Assembly (NCBI RefSeq): GCF_021535135.1
Contig: NZ_CP091036.1
Location: 2,480,001 to 2,544,000, forward strand
Reading direction: 5' to 3'
Source: Antarcticibacterium sp. 1MA-6-2
Lineage (GTDB): Bacteria; Bacteroidota; Bacteroidia; Flavobacteriales; Flavobacteriaceae
Length of the DNA stretch: 64,000 nt
Shown here: positions 20,169 to 30,675 of the stretch, one piece after another
How the letters are laid out: the number at the start of each line of letters is the position of its first letter
Numbering within the stretch: the first letter of the stretch is position 1
Translations under genes and position numbers: made by a program
The notes under the pieces: generated by a model
The model's input: the letters and a program-made list of their open reading frames with translations, nothing else
The model's database searches: none
Told to the model about the DNA's origin: nothing

Positions 20169-20885
20169 TTATAGTTCCCTAAGAAAGGCTTCAAAATTTT
20201 TGAATTTAGGTTCATTTATTTTTATTTGTCGCAGATAATCTTCTTTATCATCTCCGTTGCAGCGAGGGGCATACCCTTCTTTCTTCAATTCTTCAACATC
20301 CCCACTAAAGTAAAGAGGGAAAAAATCACCCATTTCTTGTATAGTAGGATTTCGTTTTTTTTCTTTCTTAATCATTCTACCATAGGACAGTGCCTCTCCA
20401 AGAAAAAGTTCCCTTCTTTTTAGGTAAAAATTTTCCAAAGAGGCAATCACCTTTGCGGGATTTCCTCCAATTATAGAATCATCTGGAACATCTTTAGAAA
20501 CAACAGAACCTGCTGCTATAATTACATTATTTCCTATTTTAACACCAGGTAAAATTATACTTCTTAAGCCAATAAAAACATTATTGCCAATCTCCGTAAT
20601 TTTAGCACTATTCAGTATTTCTTTATATTTCAATCTAACAACAGATCTACTATAATCATGAGTCAAAATATGAACTCCACTAGTTATTTTACAAAACTTA
20701 CCAATTCGTAACAAACCAAACCTGCTTACATCGACCTGTGTATTTATGGGGTCGAAAAAATAAGTACCTTCTCCTATATGGCAGCCTCCTTTTCTCAATG
20801 TTTCTATATATACCTTTGAATTATACCTATTTGGATACCTAAAACGCCTTAAAAGATGGATTAAGAAGGATTTAATCTTCATCAT
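20169..20885 (-). CDS. Left-handed beta-helix acyltransferase of the capsule locus
   Basis: 238 residues with hexapeptide repeats at about 35-155 (IGEGTYF, IGNNVFIGLRSIILPGVKIGNN, IIAAGSVVSKDVPDDSIIGGNPAKVI) and the conserved His in ILTHDYSR. These are the marks of the LbetaH O-acetyltransferases (WbbJ/Maa type) that acetylate sugars using acetyl-CoA. The C-terminal 80 residues are a charged extension not found in the short family members. It overlaps the flippase gene by 14 bp. Confidence 0.85.
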   Translation of the reverse strand: MMKIKSFLIHLLRRFRYPNRYNSKVYIETLRKGGCHIGEGTYFFDPINTQVDVSRFGLLRIGKFCKITSGVHILTHDYSRSVVRLKYKEILNSAKITEIGNNVFIGLRSIILPGVKIGNNVIIAAGSVVSKDVPDDSIIGGNPAKVIASLENFYLKRRELFLGEALSYGRMIKKEKKRNPTIQEMGDFFPLYFSGDVEELKKEGYAPRCNGDDKEDYLRQIKINEPKFKNFEAFLREL

Positions 20886-22158
20886 TTTTATTTTTTAAAA
20901 TTTTGAGTATAAGAAAAAAGCTGGAGAAATAAATTAGACTAAGGACTAAAGAAATAGCGAATAAAAAAGATTGAATTTGTGCTGAAAAAAATATTTTATA
21001 TACTGTAGTGCACAAAACCATAGCAAAAACTAAACTAAAATTAATTATTAAACTCATTCTTTGCTTTTTTATCACTATTAAAATTGACAACAATGGAGTA
21101 ATAGTCATTCGAGCTAATAACAAAAGGATTAAAGCTTGAACATAAATCCCCGCCATTACCCATTCCTTCCCAAAAACAAAAGAAAAAAAGGAAGGTCCAA
21201 GAATATATAAAACTCCTGATGACGCCAATCCTAGAAAAAAAAGAACTAAACTAGTTTGTGTATATTTCTTCCTCAACATATTAAAATTTTTTGCATAAGG
21301 ACTAACTTCTCGCACAAAAACTTGTCGTACGGAATTGCCAAAAAGACCTATTGGAATTCCTATTAATTTATTAGCTAATGCAAAAAAACCTACTTCTTCA
21401 ACTGTATATAAATAAGAAATTAAAAAAGGGAATAACATTAAAGAAGCCATACTTGCTAATTCTGCAGGAAAAGCAAATTTAGGATACTCCAAAAAAGTTT
21501 TGAAGGTTTGCCAATAACGGTGAAAATCCACTATGTTTTTCCAAACGAAAATTAGATGGTGAAAATTTAAAAGAATAAATAATACAACCACAAAAGAGAG
21601 AATATTTCCCAGTATTAAACCTGCATAACCAAATCCAAAAAATGAAAATAAAATCTGAGCAACTCCTTGTATGGTGATTTTTACAATAGTAATTTTAGCT
21701 AAAACTTTATATTTGTTTTGATTAAGTATGGAGGCATATAGAATTTCAAAAAATCCCATTAGAAGAACTGATAAAGGAACAAACCATAACCAGCCAAAAT
21801 TTCGATAATGTCCCGAAAATTGAATGCCTCCAATTGTAATCAAACTAATAACAGAAATGGATATTGTAGTTATAATACATAACCGGATTAGCCTATTACG
21901 TTCAAAAATATTTTCGGCGATTACTATTGCACTGTTAAACCGTAAGGTGGCAAAAACTCCTAACATTGAAATGGTGGAAATATAAAGAGCATTAATTCCA
22001 TATTCTTCAGGTGAATACAATCTTGTTAAAACTGGAGCTAAAACCAAAGTTATAATTTGAGTAATAACTGTCCCTCCTAACAAAAAAGAAAATCCTTTAA
22101 TAAAAGAATTTTTCTTTCCTTTTTTTAGAACGCCATAAAAATTATCCTTTAACCACAT
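20872..22158 (-). CDS. wzx: Wzx-type lipid-linked oligosaccharide flippase
   Basis: 428 residues and about twelve transmembrane segments, with the polysaccharide-synthesis (MATE-like/MOP) N-terminus FIKGFSFLLGGTVITQI...LAPVLTRLYSPEEYG. It flips the undecaprenyl-linked repeat unit to the periplasm for polymerisation. Its ATG overlaps the wzy stop by 1 bp. No frame break. Confidence 0.9.
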   Translation of the reverse strand: MWLKDNFYGVLKKGKKNSFIKGFSFLLGGTVITQIITLVLAPVLTRLYSPEEYGINALYISTISMLGVFATLRFNSAIVIAENIFERNRLIRLCIITTISISVISLITIGGIQFSGHYRNFGWLWFVPLSVLLMGFFEILYASILNQNKYKVLAKITIVKITIQGVAQILFSFFGFGYAGLILGNILSFVVVLFILLNFHHLIFVWKNIVDFHRYWQTFKTFLEYPKFAFPAELASMASLMLFPFLISYLYTVEEVGFFALANKLIGIPIGLFGNSVRQVFVREVSPYAKNFNMLRKKYTQTSLVLFFLGLASSGVLYILGPSFFSFVFGKEWVMAGIYVQALILLLLARMTITPLLSILIVIKKQRMSLIINFSLVFAMVLCTTVYKIFFSAQIQSFLFAISLVLSLIYFSSFFLILKILKNKNDED

Positions 22159-23316
22159 TATTTGGAGGAAATCTGGTTAAGTAAGGCGCAAAAAATCCAT
22201 AAAATAAGAAAAGCCAAAAAGCTAAGTTCTTTAAAAATATAGATACTAGTAAAAAGTTTCGGAAAACTTGTGCAAAAAAGAATAATTCCCAGAAGTCTTA
22301 CATATCCCTCAGTATTTAATATCTTTTTAAATGCTTTAATTAAAAGGTAGAAGTAAATGAGGAAACCTACAAAACCAAAACTAATCAATAAATCCAAAAT
22401 TACGTTATGAGAATAAGTATCATATAATACTTCAAAGACTCCAATTCCATGACCAAAAATGGGCTTTTCCAAAATCATTCCAGTAGCATTATCCCAAATT
22501 ATATCTCGCCCTGCAGAAAAGGACCCTAAATCTTGAAAATTTATGATTGTTCGAAGACTATAACTAGATAGATTATGTCTTTCAAGAATTTCTGCAATCC
22601 ACGCAAGAATATCTTGTAAAAATAAGATACCTAAACTAGCTATAATACCAATTAAAAAATAAATTAGAAATTTTTTTTTATTAAATCCGAGGTAGAAAAA
22701 ATCCATAAATATAACAAAAACGATACAGGCAATAGAAGCCATTCTATTACCAAAAATTAAAATCAAGCCAAAAACTGCTAATTGAATAAAAATTAAAAAT
22801 TTCCACTTAAACAAGATTCTTCCTAAATGACTTCCAAAGAAAACTGGCAACATCATTTGATAGCCATAATCCATATAATTACCACTATACTTGTAACCCA
22901 TGAATGGATCAAAAGCATAAAGAAGAAATATTAAGATGGATAAAACGACGTAAGATTTAAATAAAAGTCTCAGGCAAATAGTTTGAGACAACAATAAAAC
23001 AGGAAGAATTCCAAAAATTAGAAATTCGTATAGTCGAGTAGAAAAAATATTTTCACTTTCTCTAAATGCATTGTTTAACAGAAAAAAAAAGAGATTTAAA
23101 AATAAAAATTTAAGGGCTAAGAGAAAGGGGGGGGGTTAAAATCTTCCAAGAATAAATAATAGACCCTACGAGTAAAAAAGAAGCGACAAAAGCTAATATT
23201 AGAGTGGTGTTCTTAATAGAAAGGTCAATCCACAATATTTTAAGAATGGAAAATACAAATAGGTAAATAACAAAAATGATAGATGTTTTAGATCTTCTTG
23301 ATTCACTTAAAATCAT
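22158..23316 (-). CDS. wzy: Wzy-type O-antigen/capsule polymerase (frame break at C9 tract)
   Basis: About 385 residues after repair, with ten or more membrane segments. A large periplasmic loop contains SAGRDIIWDNATGMILEKPIFGHG, the RxxxW...PxxGxG block of Wzy_C/O-antigen ligase-polymerase proteins, and TYSHNVILDLLISFG. A run of nine C at 23127-23135 breaks the frame; eight would join MILSESRRSKTSI...KILTPP to FLLALKFLFLN. A homopolymer in a polymerase could be a phase switch, but other homopolymer errors in this window make a sequencing error at least as likely. It starts 4 bp inside the upstream glycosyltransferase gene (ATGA). Confidence 0.8.
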
Positions 23317-24234
23317 TTAGCTCTACCTCCGTATTTTTTCTTTACTAAAATAAAGAATTGCACAAAAAATTCTGAAAGAATTCTAAAGCCAAAACTGCGA
23401 TATTGTTCGAGAAATAATCTCTTTGCTGCTTTAAAATTTCCTCTTATCACGTAGTCTATTAAAACTCTAGAAAAATTTTTACAATGGATTTCTTTTTGAA
23501 AACCCGGTTCTTTTTTTTTCAATTTCTTCAATTATTGAACTAAACTGTTGCAAAAAATTTCGTTTTAAATTTTCGAGATCTTTGCCACGTAAAACATTTT
23601 CTCCACTATTTGTACCAATAATTACTAAGGACTCGGAAAGGACTCCTATTTCATAATTTTTGCTGAAAAATCTTAACAATAGTTCATAATCCTGATGCCT
23701 TTTAAAATTTTCATCAAATCCTTCAAGCATTAGGAGAACACTTTTATAAAACATCATAGTTGGTGTAAAAATAGATGTTTTGAGTTGCAGTAATTCTTTC
23801 CGTAGATCGCCAGACAAGCAGGGTATAACTTTCTGTCCATGCCAAATACTGCCACAGTACACTCCTTGGAAATTTTTGTTTTCATTTAAAAATTGAACCT
23901 GTTTCTCTAATTTCTCTGGTAAGAATTGATCATCATCATCTAAAAATGCAATTAATTCTCCTTCACTATTTTTTATCCCTGTATTTCTAGCTACCGCTCC
24001 ACCTGAATTTCTGACCTGCTTTAAATATTTAATACGATTATCCGACTTATAAAATTCGATTAATTTTTCAGTTTCCTTTCGATCCTTAGTATCAGGATTA
24101 TTATCATCAACAACCAAAACTTCCCAATTTGTGTAGGTTTGGTTAATTACGGAATCTATGGCTCTTTGAAGCTTTTCTCCTCTCTTATAGGTAGGAATAA
24201 CTATACTAATTAAGGGATTTTTATTTTGTAGCAT
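23313..24234 (-). CDS. Glycosyltransferase family 2 (frame break at T9/A9 tract)
   Basis: About 306 residues after repair. GT-A features are PLISIVIPTYKRGEKL, VLVVDDNNPDTKD, GGAVARNTGI, the metal site LDDDD and the RHQDYELLLRF base region. The start at 24234 (MLQNKNPL) is preferred to one six codons earlier because the fold begins immediately after it. A nine-A run (minus strand, 23511-23519) breaks the frame; eight restores EKKEPGFQKEIHCKNF and a C-terminal helical tail ending KKKYGGRAK. The stop overlaps the wzy start as ATGA. Confidence 0.85.
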
Positions 24235-24265
24235 GTGATTTAATCTTAGCATAAGGGGAACAAAT

Positions 24266-24307
24266 ATTTCTCACTTAATTTTGCTGAAGGAAAATTAAGT
24301 GAGAAAT
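24266..24307. other. Long perfect hairpin inside the capsule operon
   Basis: ATTTCTCACTTAATTTT is followed by a short loop and its exact complement, a 17-bp stem between the UDP-sugar dehydrogenase stop (24324) and the next glycosyltransferase. On the minus strand it lacks a trailing U run, so an mRNA-stabilising or attenuating structure fits better than a terminator. On the plus strand a T8 run follows. Confidence 0.6.
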
Positions 24308-24323
24308 GAAAAATTTGTTTTTT

Positions 24324-25746
24324 TTATAAATTACCATCAGCAAATATCCCCATTACTCCCTTGACATCATACACCACTGCCTGTTCAGCTTTAAATTGTT
24401 CAAGATCCATTTCTAAAAACTCCTTATGTGCTACAGTTAAAACCACCGCATCAAACTTACCTGTAGGTAAGAGTTTTGTTGTTTCCAAGCCGTATTCGTG
24501 TTTAACTTCTGCAGGATTTGCTAAAGGATCATAAATAGTCACTTTTGTCTGGTATTCTTCAAGATGTTTTACAACATCCACCACTTTTGTGTTTCGTACA
24601 TCAGGACAATCTTCTTTAAAAGTGATGCCCAAAACCAGAATGTTGGCTCCTTTTACTTTTAGGTCGTTCTTCAGCATTAGCTTAATAACTTCTGAAGCTA
24701 CATATTGCCCCATAGAATCGTTCATACGTCTTCCTGCAAGAATAATTTCGGGATGATATCCCATTTCCTGTGCTTTTTGTGCCAGATAATAAGGATCTAC
24801 TCCTATACAATGCCCGCCAACCAGTCCCGGTTTAAACGGCAGGAAATTCCATTTAGTGCCCGCAGCTTCCAAAACGTCCTGGGTATCTATACCCATTAAG
24901 TTGAAGATCTTGGCAAGTTCATTTACAAATGCTATGTTAATGTCACGCTGGGAATTCTCAATTACCTTTGCAGCCTCCGCTACTTTAATGGTTGGAGCCA
25001 GATGCGTTCCAGCTATGATCACTGCTTTATAAAGGGCATCTACCTGCTTTGCAATTGCAGGGGTGGAACCTGCTGTTACTTTTAATATTTTTTCTACGGT
25101 GTGTTCTTTATCTCCCGGGTTGATACGTTCGGGAGAATAGCCTACAAAGAAATCTTCATTAAATTTGAGTCCGCTCACCCTTTCCAGTACTAAGCACACA
25201 TTCCTCTTCGGTTACTCCCGGATATACAGTAGATTCGTAAATTACAATATCCCCTTTCTTCAATACTTTCCCTACACTTTCACTGGACTTGTAGAGCGGG
25301 GTAAGATCGGGTCGGTTATTTTTATCAACCGGAGTTGGGACCGTGATAATATAATGATTGCAGTTGGCAATATCTTCCAGATCATAAGAACAGAAAAGAC
25401 TAGTAGGTGCTTCGACAGGTTCATTATAAAGTGCTTCGACAGGCTCAGCATGACAAACTTCTACAGGCTCAACATGCAATGCTTCGACAAGCTCAGCATG
25501 ACGATTTTTGACAGGCTCAGCTTTATGCTGTTCAATACTTTTGACAATCCATTGTCCTCTATCTACCAGAACAGATTGCAGCACCTCATCTTCTACTTCT
25601 AAAGTATTATCGTGGCCGTTTTTTAATTCTTCTACACGTTTTACATTTATATCAAATCCTGTAACTGGAAATTTTGTGGCGAATAACCTGGCGAGTGGTA
25701 AACCTACATAACCCAGGCCTATAACTGCAATTCTAATGTCTTTCAT
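24324..25746 (-). CDS. UDP-sugar 6-dehydrogenase, WbpA/TviB-like, with an in-frame repeat insertion
   Basis: About 473 residues after repair, versus about 425 for the family. The Rossmann motif is IAVIGLGYVGLPLA; the middle domain has YSPERINPGD and the catalytic-region FNLMG and LVGGHCIGVDPYYL (the Cys of GGHCIGVDPYYL is the thiohemiacetal nucleophile). It oxidises a UDP-HexNAc or UDP-hexose to the uronic acid. Two oddities: residues about 72-115 are an array of 24-bp repeats in frame (see 25409-25530), and a break at 25189-25195 (ACTAAGC) which, as GCCGGT on the coding strand, restores the canonical E-E-C-V-P-V-L-E. The specific substrate (UDP-GlcNAc, ManNAc or Glc) is not certain. Confidence 0.85.
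25409..25530. repeat. Five 24-bp REP-like units embedded in coding sequence
   Basis: Units GCTTCGACAGGCTCAGCATGAC start at 25409, 25433, 25457, 25481 and about 25505, a strict 24-bp period with point differences. Translated on the minus strand each unit gives eight residues of the type HAEPVEAL. A related 12-mer (GAGCCTGTCGAA) lies in fcl near 26220. I know GCTTCGACAGGCTCAGC as a common dispersed intergenic sequence in Bacteroidota; here it lies inside a gene. Confidence 0.9.
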
Positions 25747-25872
25747 GAAAATTATTGTACTGATTTTATAATATGGATTCCACTGATTGTGGCTGATTTC
25801 GTGGATGGTTTAAACACAGAGTTTAAGGAGTTTCACTGAGTAAATGCGGATTCCACGGATTTGTGCGGATTT
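25747..25872. other. Short intergenic spacer with dispersed 'GGATTCCACGGATTTGTGCGG' element
   Basis: The spacer contains ATTCCACGGATTTGTGCGG near 25848; a near copy (ATTCCACGGATTTATGCGG) occurs at about 28062 in the gmd-manC spacer. It is another intergenic repeat family at operon junctions, of unknown role. Confidence 0.5.
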
Positions 25873-26824
25873 TTATAGTTTAACTTCTTTATAATTGACA
25901 CTGTTCTCCAGGAACCACTGATAAGTTCTCTTTATTCCTTCTTCCAGAGGAGTAGAAGACTTCCACCCTTCTTTTGCAAGTTTGGAGACATCCATAAGTT
26001 TACGTGGAGTACCATCGGGTTTTGAGCTGTCCCAGATGATGTCTCCGGTGTGGCTAGAGTGATCTTTTGAATAGTTTCAGCAAGTTCTTTTATCGTTAAA
26101 TCTTTGCTTAGTGCCTACGTTGTATAGGTTTTCAGAAAGCTTATTCTCTAGCGCAAAGAACACAGCATCTGCCAGATCATCAACATATAAAAATTCTCTC
26201 ATTGGGTTACCGGAGCCCCATAGTTCGACAGGCTCACTATTTCCTTTAGCATCGTGAAATTTCCTGATCATCGCCGGAAGCACGTGGGATGTTTGCAGAT
26301 CAAAATTGTCGTGGCTGCCGTACAGGTTCGTAGGCATAAGGGATACGTAATCTTTTCCGAATTGTTTCCTGATAGCTCCACATGCTTTTACTCCGGCGAT
26401 CTTTGCTATGGCGTACCATTCATTGGTTGGTTCCAGGCTGCTTGTAAGCAGGTATTCTTCTTTAAGAGGTTGTGGTGCCAGTTTAGGGTAGATGCAGGAA
26501 CTGCCTAGAAAGATGAATTTCTGTACGTCATGTTTATGGGAACCGTCTATAAGGTTGTTCTGGATCTGGAGGTTTTCCATTAAGAACTGGTAAGGATAGT
26601 CGTTGTTGGCCAATATCCCTCCTACTCTTGCTGCAGCGTCTATTACCACTTCGGGTTTTTCAGAAGCGAAAAAATCATTTACAGCCGCCTGATTTCTTAA
26701 GTCAAGTTCAGATGATGTTCTACCTAAAATATTAGAATAACCTTCGGCTTCTAATTTGCGCCAAATAGCGGATCCAACCATTCCGCGGTGATTAAGCGAT
26801 GTATATTTTTGTTGATTTATTCAT
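25873..26824 (-). CDS. fcl: GDP-L-fucose synthase (three frame breaks)
   Basis: About 315 residues after repair, the normal size. It is an SDR enzyme with the N-terminal GHRGMVGSAIWRKLE glycine motif, the S-S-C-I-Y-P active-site region (LGSSCIYPKLAPQPLKEE) and YAIAKIAG (Tyr/Lys catalytic pair). It epimerises and reduces GDP-4-keto-6-deoxymannose from Gmd. Breaks: GATTAAGC at 26790-26797 (restores I-A-G-H-R-G), GCTTAGT at 26106-26112 (restores V-G-T-G-K-D) and GGCTAGAGT at 26052-26060 (restores I-T-G-H-T-G-D). The true start is 26824 and the end is 25873 (NSVNYKEVKL). It lies downstream of gmd in the same operon. Confidence 0.92.
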
Positions 26825-26837
26825 TTCTCAAAATTTA

Positions 26838-26902
26838 CCCTTCCGTCTTATCCTGCTGTGGCAGGTTAATCCACCTTCCCTTAAAAAAAGGGAAGGAGCT
26901 CA
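26838..26902. repeat. Solitary partial copy of the 285-bp hairpin element
   Basis: CCCTTCCGTC begins a degenerate copy and the CTTCCCTT..AAGGGAAGGAGCTC hairpin follows, as in the tandem array at 4578-5880. It lies in the gmd-fcl spacer. Confidence 0.75.
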
Positions 26903-26916
26903 TTATTACTATAATT

Positions 26917-28032
26917 TTATTCGAAATAGTTTAGGATCTGGTAGCCGCTAACTTTTAAGTGCTGATCTTTTTTCATCAACTGCACATCGCTCTCCATCAT
27001 TTCTTTTACAAGATCTTTTAGATCATATTTCGGGGTCCAGCCTAATTTTGTATTTGCTTTAGTGGCGTCTCCTATTAAAAGATCGACTTCTGTAGGTCGG
27101 AAATATTTAGGGTCTACTGCCAGCACTTCTTTTCCTGCTTCCAACTGGAATTCAGGATTACTGCAGGAAACAACATAGGCTTTTTCATCTACTCCTGTTC
27201 CTTTAAATTCGAGTTCTATTCCAACTTCAGCAAAAGCCATTCTTACAAAATCTCTTACGGGAGTGGTTTTTCCTGTCGCGATCACCCAGTCTTCAGCTTC
27301 TTCTGCCTGAAGGATCATCCACATCATTCTCACATAATCCTTCGCATGGCCCCAGTCTCTTTGAGCATCCAGGTTTCCTAAATAAAATTTATCCTGTAAC
27401 CCCAATGCAATTCGGGCTGCTGCACGGGAAATTTTTCTTGTTACAAAGGTTTCACCTCTAAGGGGAGATTCGTGGTTGAAAAGAATTCCGTTGCAGGCAA
27501 ACATTCCGTATGCCTCGCGGTAATTTACCGTGATCCAGTAAGCATACATTTTTGCTACTGCATAAGGACTGCGCGGGTAGAAAGGAGTAGTTTCAGATTG
27601 AGGAACTTCCTGTACTTTCCCATATAATTCAGAAGTAGAAGCCTGATAGATCCTGGTCTTTTTTTCCAGACCTAACAATCTTACTGCATCCAGAATTCTC
27701 AAAGTTCCAAGTCCGTCAGCATTTCCTGTATATTCCGGAGTTTCAAAAGAAACAGCAACATGGCTCATTGCAGCCAGATTATAGATCTCATCCGGCTGGA
27801 TCTCCTGGATCAATCGGATAAGGTTTGTACTATCAGTCATATCTCCATAGTGGAGGATGAAATTCCTGTTTGCCTCATGTGGATCCTGGTAAAGATGATC
27901 AATCCTATCAGTATTAAAAAGAGAGGATCTTCTTTTGATCCCGTGAACTATATAATCTTTTTTAAGAAGGAATTCACTTAAGTAAGCTCCGTCCTGACCC
28001 GTAACTCCTGTAATTAATGCTATTTTTTTCAT
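26917..28032 (-). CDS. gmd: GDP-mannose 4,6-dehydratase
   Basis: 371 residues, full length, no break. It has [19 protein letters not shown] at the N-terminus, [11 protein letters not shown], the [16 protein letters not shown] catalytic segment, [14 protein letters not shown] (YxxxK) and [16 protein letters not shown], all diagnostic of Gmd. It converts GDP-D-mannose to GDP-4-keto-6-deoxy-D-mannose, the precursor for fucose, colitose or perosamine. With fcl downstream, GDP-L-fucose is the predicted product. Confidence 0.96.
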   Translation of the reverse strand: MKKIALITGVTGQDGAYLSEFLLKKDYIVHGIKRRSSLFNTDRIDHLYQDPHEANRNFILHYGDMTDSTNLIRLIQEIQPDEIYNLAAMSHVAVSFETPEYTGNADGLGTLRILDAVRLLGLEKKTRIYQASTSELYGKVQEVPQSETTPFYPRSPYAVAKMYAYWITVNYREAYGMFACNGILFNHESPLRGETFVTRKISRAAARIALGLQDKFYLGNLDAQRDWGHAKDYVRMMWMILQAEEAEDWVIATGKTTPVRDFVRMAFAEVGIELEFKGTGVDEKAYVVSCSNPEFQLEAGKEVLAVDPKYFRPTEVDLLIGDATKANTKLGWTPKYDLKDLVKEMMESDVQLMKKDQHLKVSGYQILNYFE

Positions 28033-28987
28033 GTTGAAAAAGATTTCGCGGATTTTAAAAATGATTCCACGGATTTATGCGGTTCTCGACACAATTTTCA
28101 CAAGCTCCCACTTCTGAAAATCACTCGAACTAACACCGCGGATTGTTTTACCCCACCAATGCGGGATTATTTATTTCTAGTTTTTGATAAAGATCTTTTA
28201 TATCCTGGGACACTTCTTTTGAAGTACCAGGTTAGCATTTTCTGTACACACTAGGATACTGTTGCGCATCCCTACAAATGCTGTATAGATATCACTCCCA
28301 ATTACCATGTTACCTGCTTCATCAACAGGATGCCCCTGCTCTCTAAGGTAATCATAAACAGCTTCAAAACTTCCCATATCACTCCATTCAAAATCTGAAG
28401 GCACTACTTTAAGTAAGTCACTCTTCTCCATTACAGCGTAATCTACACTTACAGAGGGAATCTCCATCGAAGTTGCAACTTCAAGCTGATTCTCATCAGC
28501 TGCCTTCCAGGCTACCAGAGATTGTTCATAAACCTCTTCAGAATATTTTTTCAGCTCCTGCAAAAATACACTAGCTTTAAAACAAAACATCCCGCTGTTC
28601 CATAAAAAATTACCCTGTCTTAGAAAATCTTTGGCAGTTTCAGTATTCGGTTTTTCCCGGAAAGATAATACATCTGTCTTATTGTACTCGATATATCCAT
28701 AACCTGTTTCAGGCCTGGTAGGCTGAATTCCAAAAGTTACCAGATTATCCTGTTCCGCAAGCTTTATTGCTTTTTTAACTGCAGAAGTATATTCCCCGCC
28801 TTCTTTGATAATATGATCTGCCGGAGTTACCAGCAGAATATCCTGGGGCCTCGCAGCAAAAGCAGCAAAAGCTATTGCGGGAGCTGTATTGCGCGGAGTT
28901 GCTTCAACAATTTCCAAATAATCTGTAACATTCAATTTTTGCAATCCCTCAGCCGATAACTGTTTGTTTCCCCTGTTGCCAACAACA

Positions 28988-30675
28988 GTAACCGTTGCAC
29001 AAGCCTCATAATTTCCTCTACAAACAAGATTTCCTATTATATTTAAAGCTTTTTAAGCAAGTGATGCTCTATTCACAAACACTTTTTGGGAAGAAAAAAG
29101 GAGGATCAAAACAGCTTGAAAAGCCATTAATTCAGCTTTTATAATAGAAGGAGCGGCGTCTTGGCATTTTTGCAGGGCATTTGCCCCGGACTTGACTTTC
29201 CTTGTGGTAAACTTCAGGTACTTCTTCAGGTTATACGCAATGGCGGCCAGGTGCATACATTTGTTGGCCTGGCGAATTCCGATGGTATTTACTTTTCTTA
29301 GTCCCAGGAATTCTTTAAGGGTACCAAAAACGGGTTCTACCGTGCCTTGTCGTTTGCCTTTCATATAGCGGCCACGCCTGCTTTTTACCCGTTCAATATT
29401 TCTTTCGTATTCTTCCCGAAAGGCGGTAATATTGATCCTTTTTTCGTGGCTCTTGCCAATGCAGGCTTTTTTTATTGGGCAGTCTTTACAATCTGCTCTT
29501 GTAGTAAAATAGTTATCCTTTAAGTTTCCATTCTCCATTTTCTGCTTCCGGAAGGTTACCTTTTTCCTTGCGGGCACAGCCAGTAGTTGCCCTCTTTAAA
29601 ATATTGGAACCCTTCAGGTCCTCCTTTGTAAGTGCCGTGTGGTGGAATATAGGGTGTAAGACCTTTATTTTCCAGGTATGCATAATTCTCCCCACTGCTA
29701 TAACCTGCATCTGCCAGCAGATTTTCCCAGATCAATCCTTCCCTGCGTAAACGCCTGTTCAATCTTGTAACAGTATCCTTTAAATATTTTGTGTCTTTCT
29801 TATCTGCATGGTAGGCCTGTACATCTGTTATTACGTGGGCTTTAGTATCTACGGCTATATTGCAGAGGTAGTTAAGTTTCCTGGCTTTTCCGGGTTTGAC
29901 ACTGATCCTTGCATCAGGATCTGTGGGGCTGTAGTGGGTTTTGTTGCTGGTATATTTACTGCCTTTGTTCTTTGCACCGGGTTTCATATCCTGGTCCTTA
30001 CTCCATCTTTTATTACGGCTCTTAATTTCCTGTAATTCTTGTTTACTGGCGGTAATTTCCTGTTGTTCTTTAGGGGCTTTGTTCTCTTTGGCTTTTCGGT
30101 CCCTGCTGCTTTGCACACGCAGCTTTGAGAGATGCTCTTCAAGATCTTCTGCCGGGACTTTAAGCTCCAGGCTATCCATAGAAGCATTGGCTTTAACAGG
30201 AGCTGAATCAATGGCTTGTGTATGCCCGCTTACCAATCCTGCTTCTACACATAGTTTAAAAACCCGGGTGAATACTTCCTCAAAGACATCATCGGTAAAA
30301 AGCTTTCGGGTACGGCTTATGGTGCTGTGCCAGGGTAGTTCTTCATCTACATCATACCCAAGGAAATAAAGGATGTCCAGCCGCATTGCACAATGATCCA
30401 TTACGCCACGATCTGTAGTAATATTCTCAAGATATCCCACCAGGCAGATCTTGAAATACACCACGGGGTCGATACTTTTTTGTCCGCTCTCCCCATAGAA
30501 CTGGTGGGTGAGTGGATAAAGGAAATCCAGGTTGAGAGCCTCTTTTAACCTGCGATAAAAATTTTCTTTTGGGATTCGATCACTTAACCTAAAGGAAGTG
30601 AAGAGTTTTTCCTGATAGTCTTTTTTGCCTTGCATTCCATGAAATTACCTAATTTCGGTAACTTGTGCAACAGGC
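28988..30675 (-). mobile_element. IS1182-like insertion sequence in manC
   Basis: About 1,688 bp. The ends share the inverted core GTTGCACAAG (28994-29003) / CTTGTGCAAC (30662-30671). The flanking hexamer ACAACA occurs at 28982-28987 and 30676-30681, a likely target-site duplication, and removing the element restores the manC frame. The exact ends beyond the shared core are uncertain by a few bases. Confidence 0.8.
29053..30635 (-). CDS. IS1182-family DDE transposase (frame break at an A run)
   Basis: About 527 residues after repair, the usual size. The N-terminal DUF772-type domain has FYRRLKEAL, DPVVYFKICLVGYLENI and LPWHSTISRTR. The DDE core has QAIDSAPVKANAS, NIAVDTKAHVITDVQAYHADK and LLADAGYSSGENY; the C-terminal DDE_Tnp_1-like part has VEPVFGTLKEFLGLRKVN with the catalytic Glu. 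An A5 run near 29572 splits the frame; A6 joins WLCPQGKK to VTFRKQKM. IS1182 transposases are not known for programmed frameshifting, so this is probably a sequencing error or a recent mutation. Confidence 0.88.

Noticed and set aside
23116..23122. GCTAAGA near the wzy break as another RCCGGY lesion
   Set aside because: The flanking base on the coding strand is T, not A/G, and changing the C9 tract alone repairs the frame.
25405..25530. CRISPR-like array of 24-bp units
   Set aside because: Units are contiguous, without spacers, and lie inside a coding frame.
26218..26232. REP-like insertion in fcl at GAGCCTGTCGAA
   Set aside because: The residues (E-P-V-E-L-W-G-S-G) fit the family without a length change, so the match may be chance.
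29053..30635. Programmed frameshift in the IS transposase
   Set aside because: IS1182-family elements normally have one ORF. The site is a plain A run with one base missing and other homopolymer slips occur nearby.
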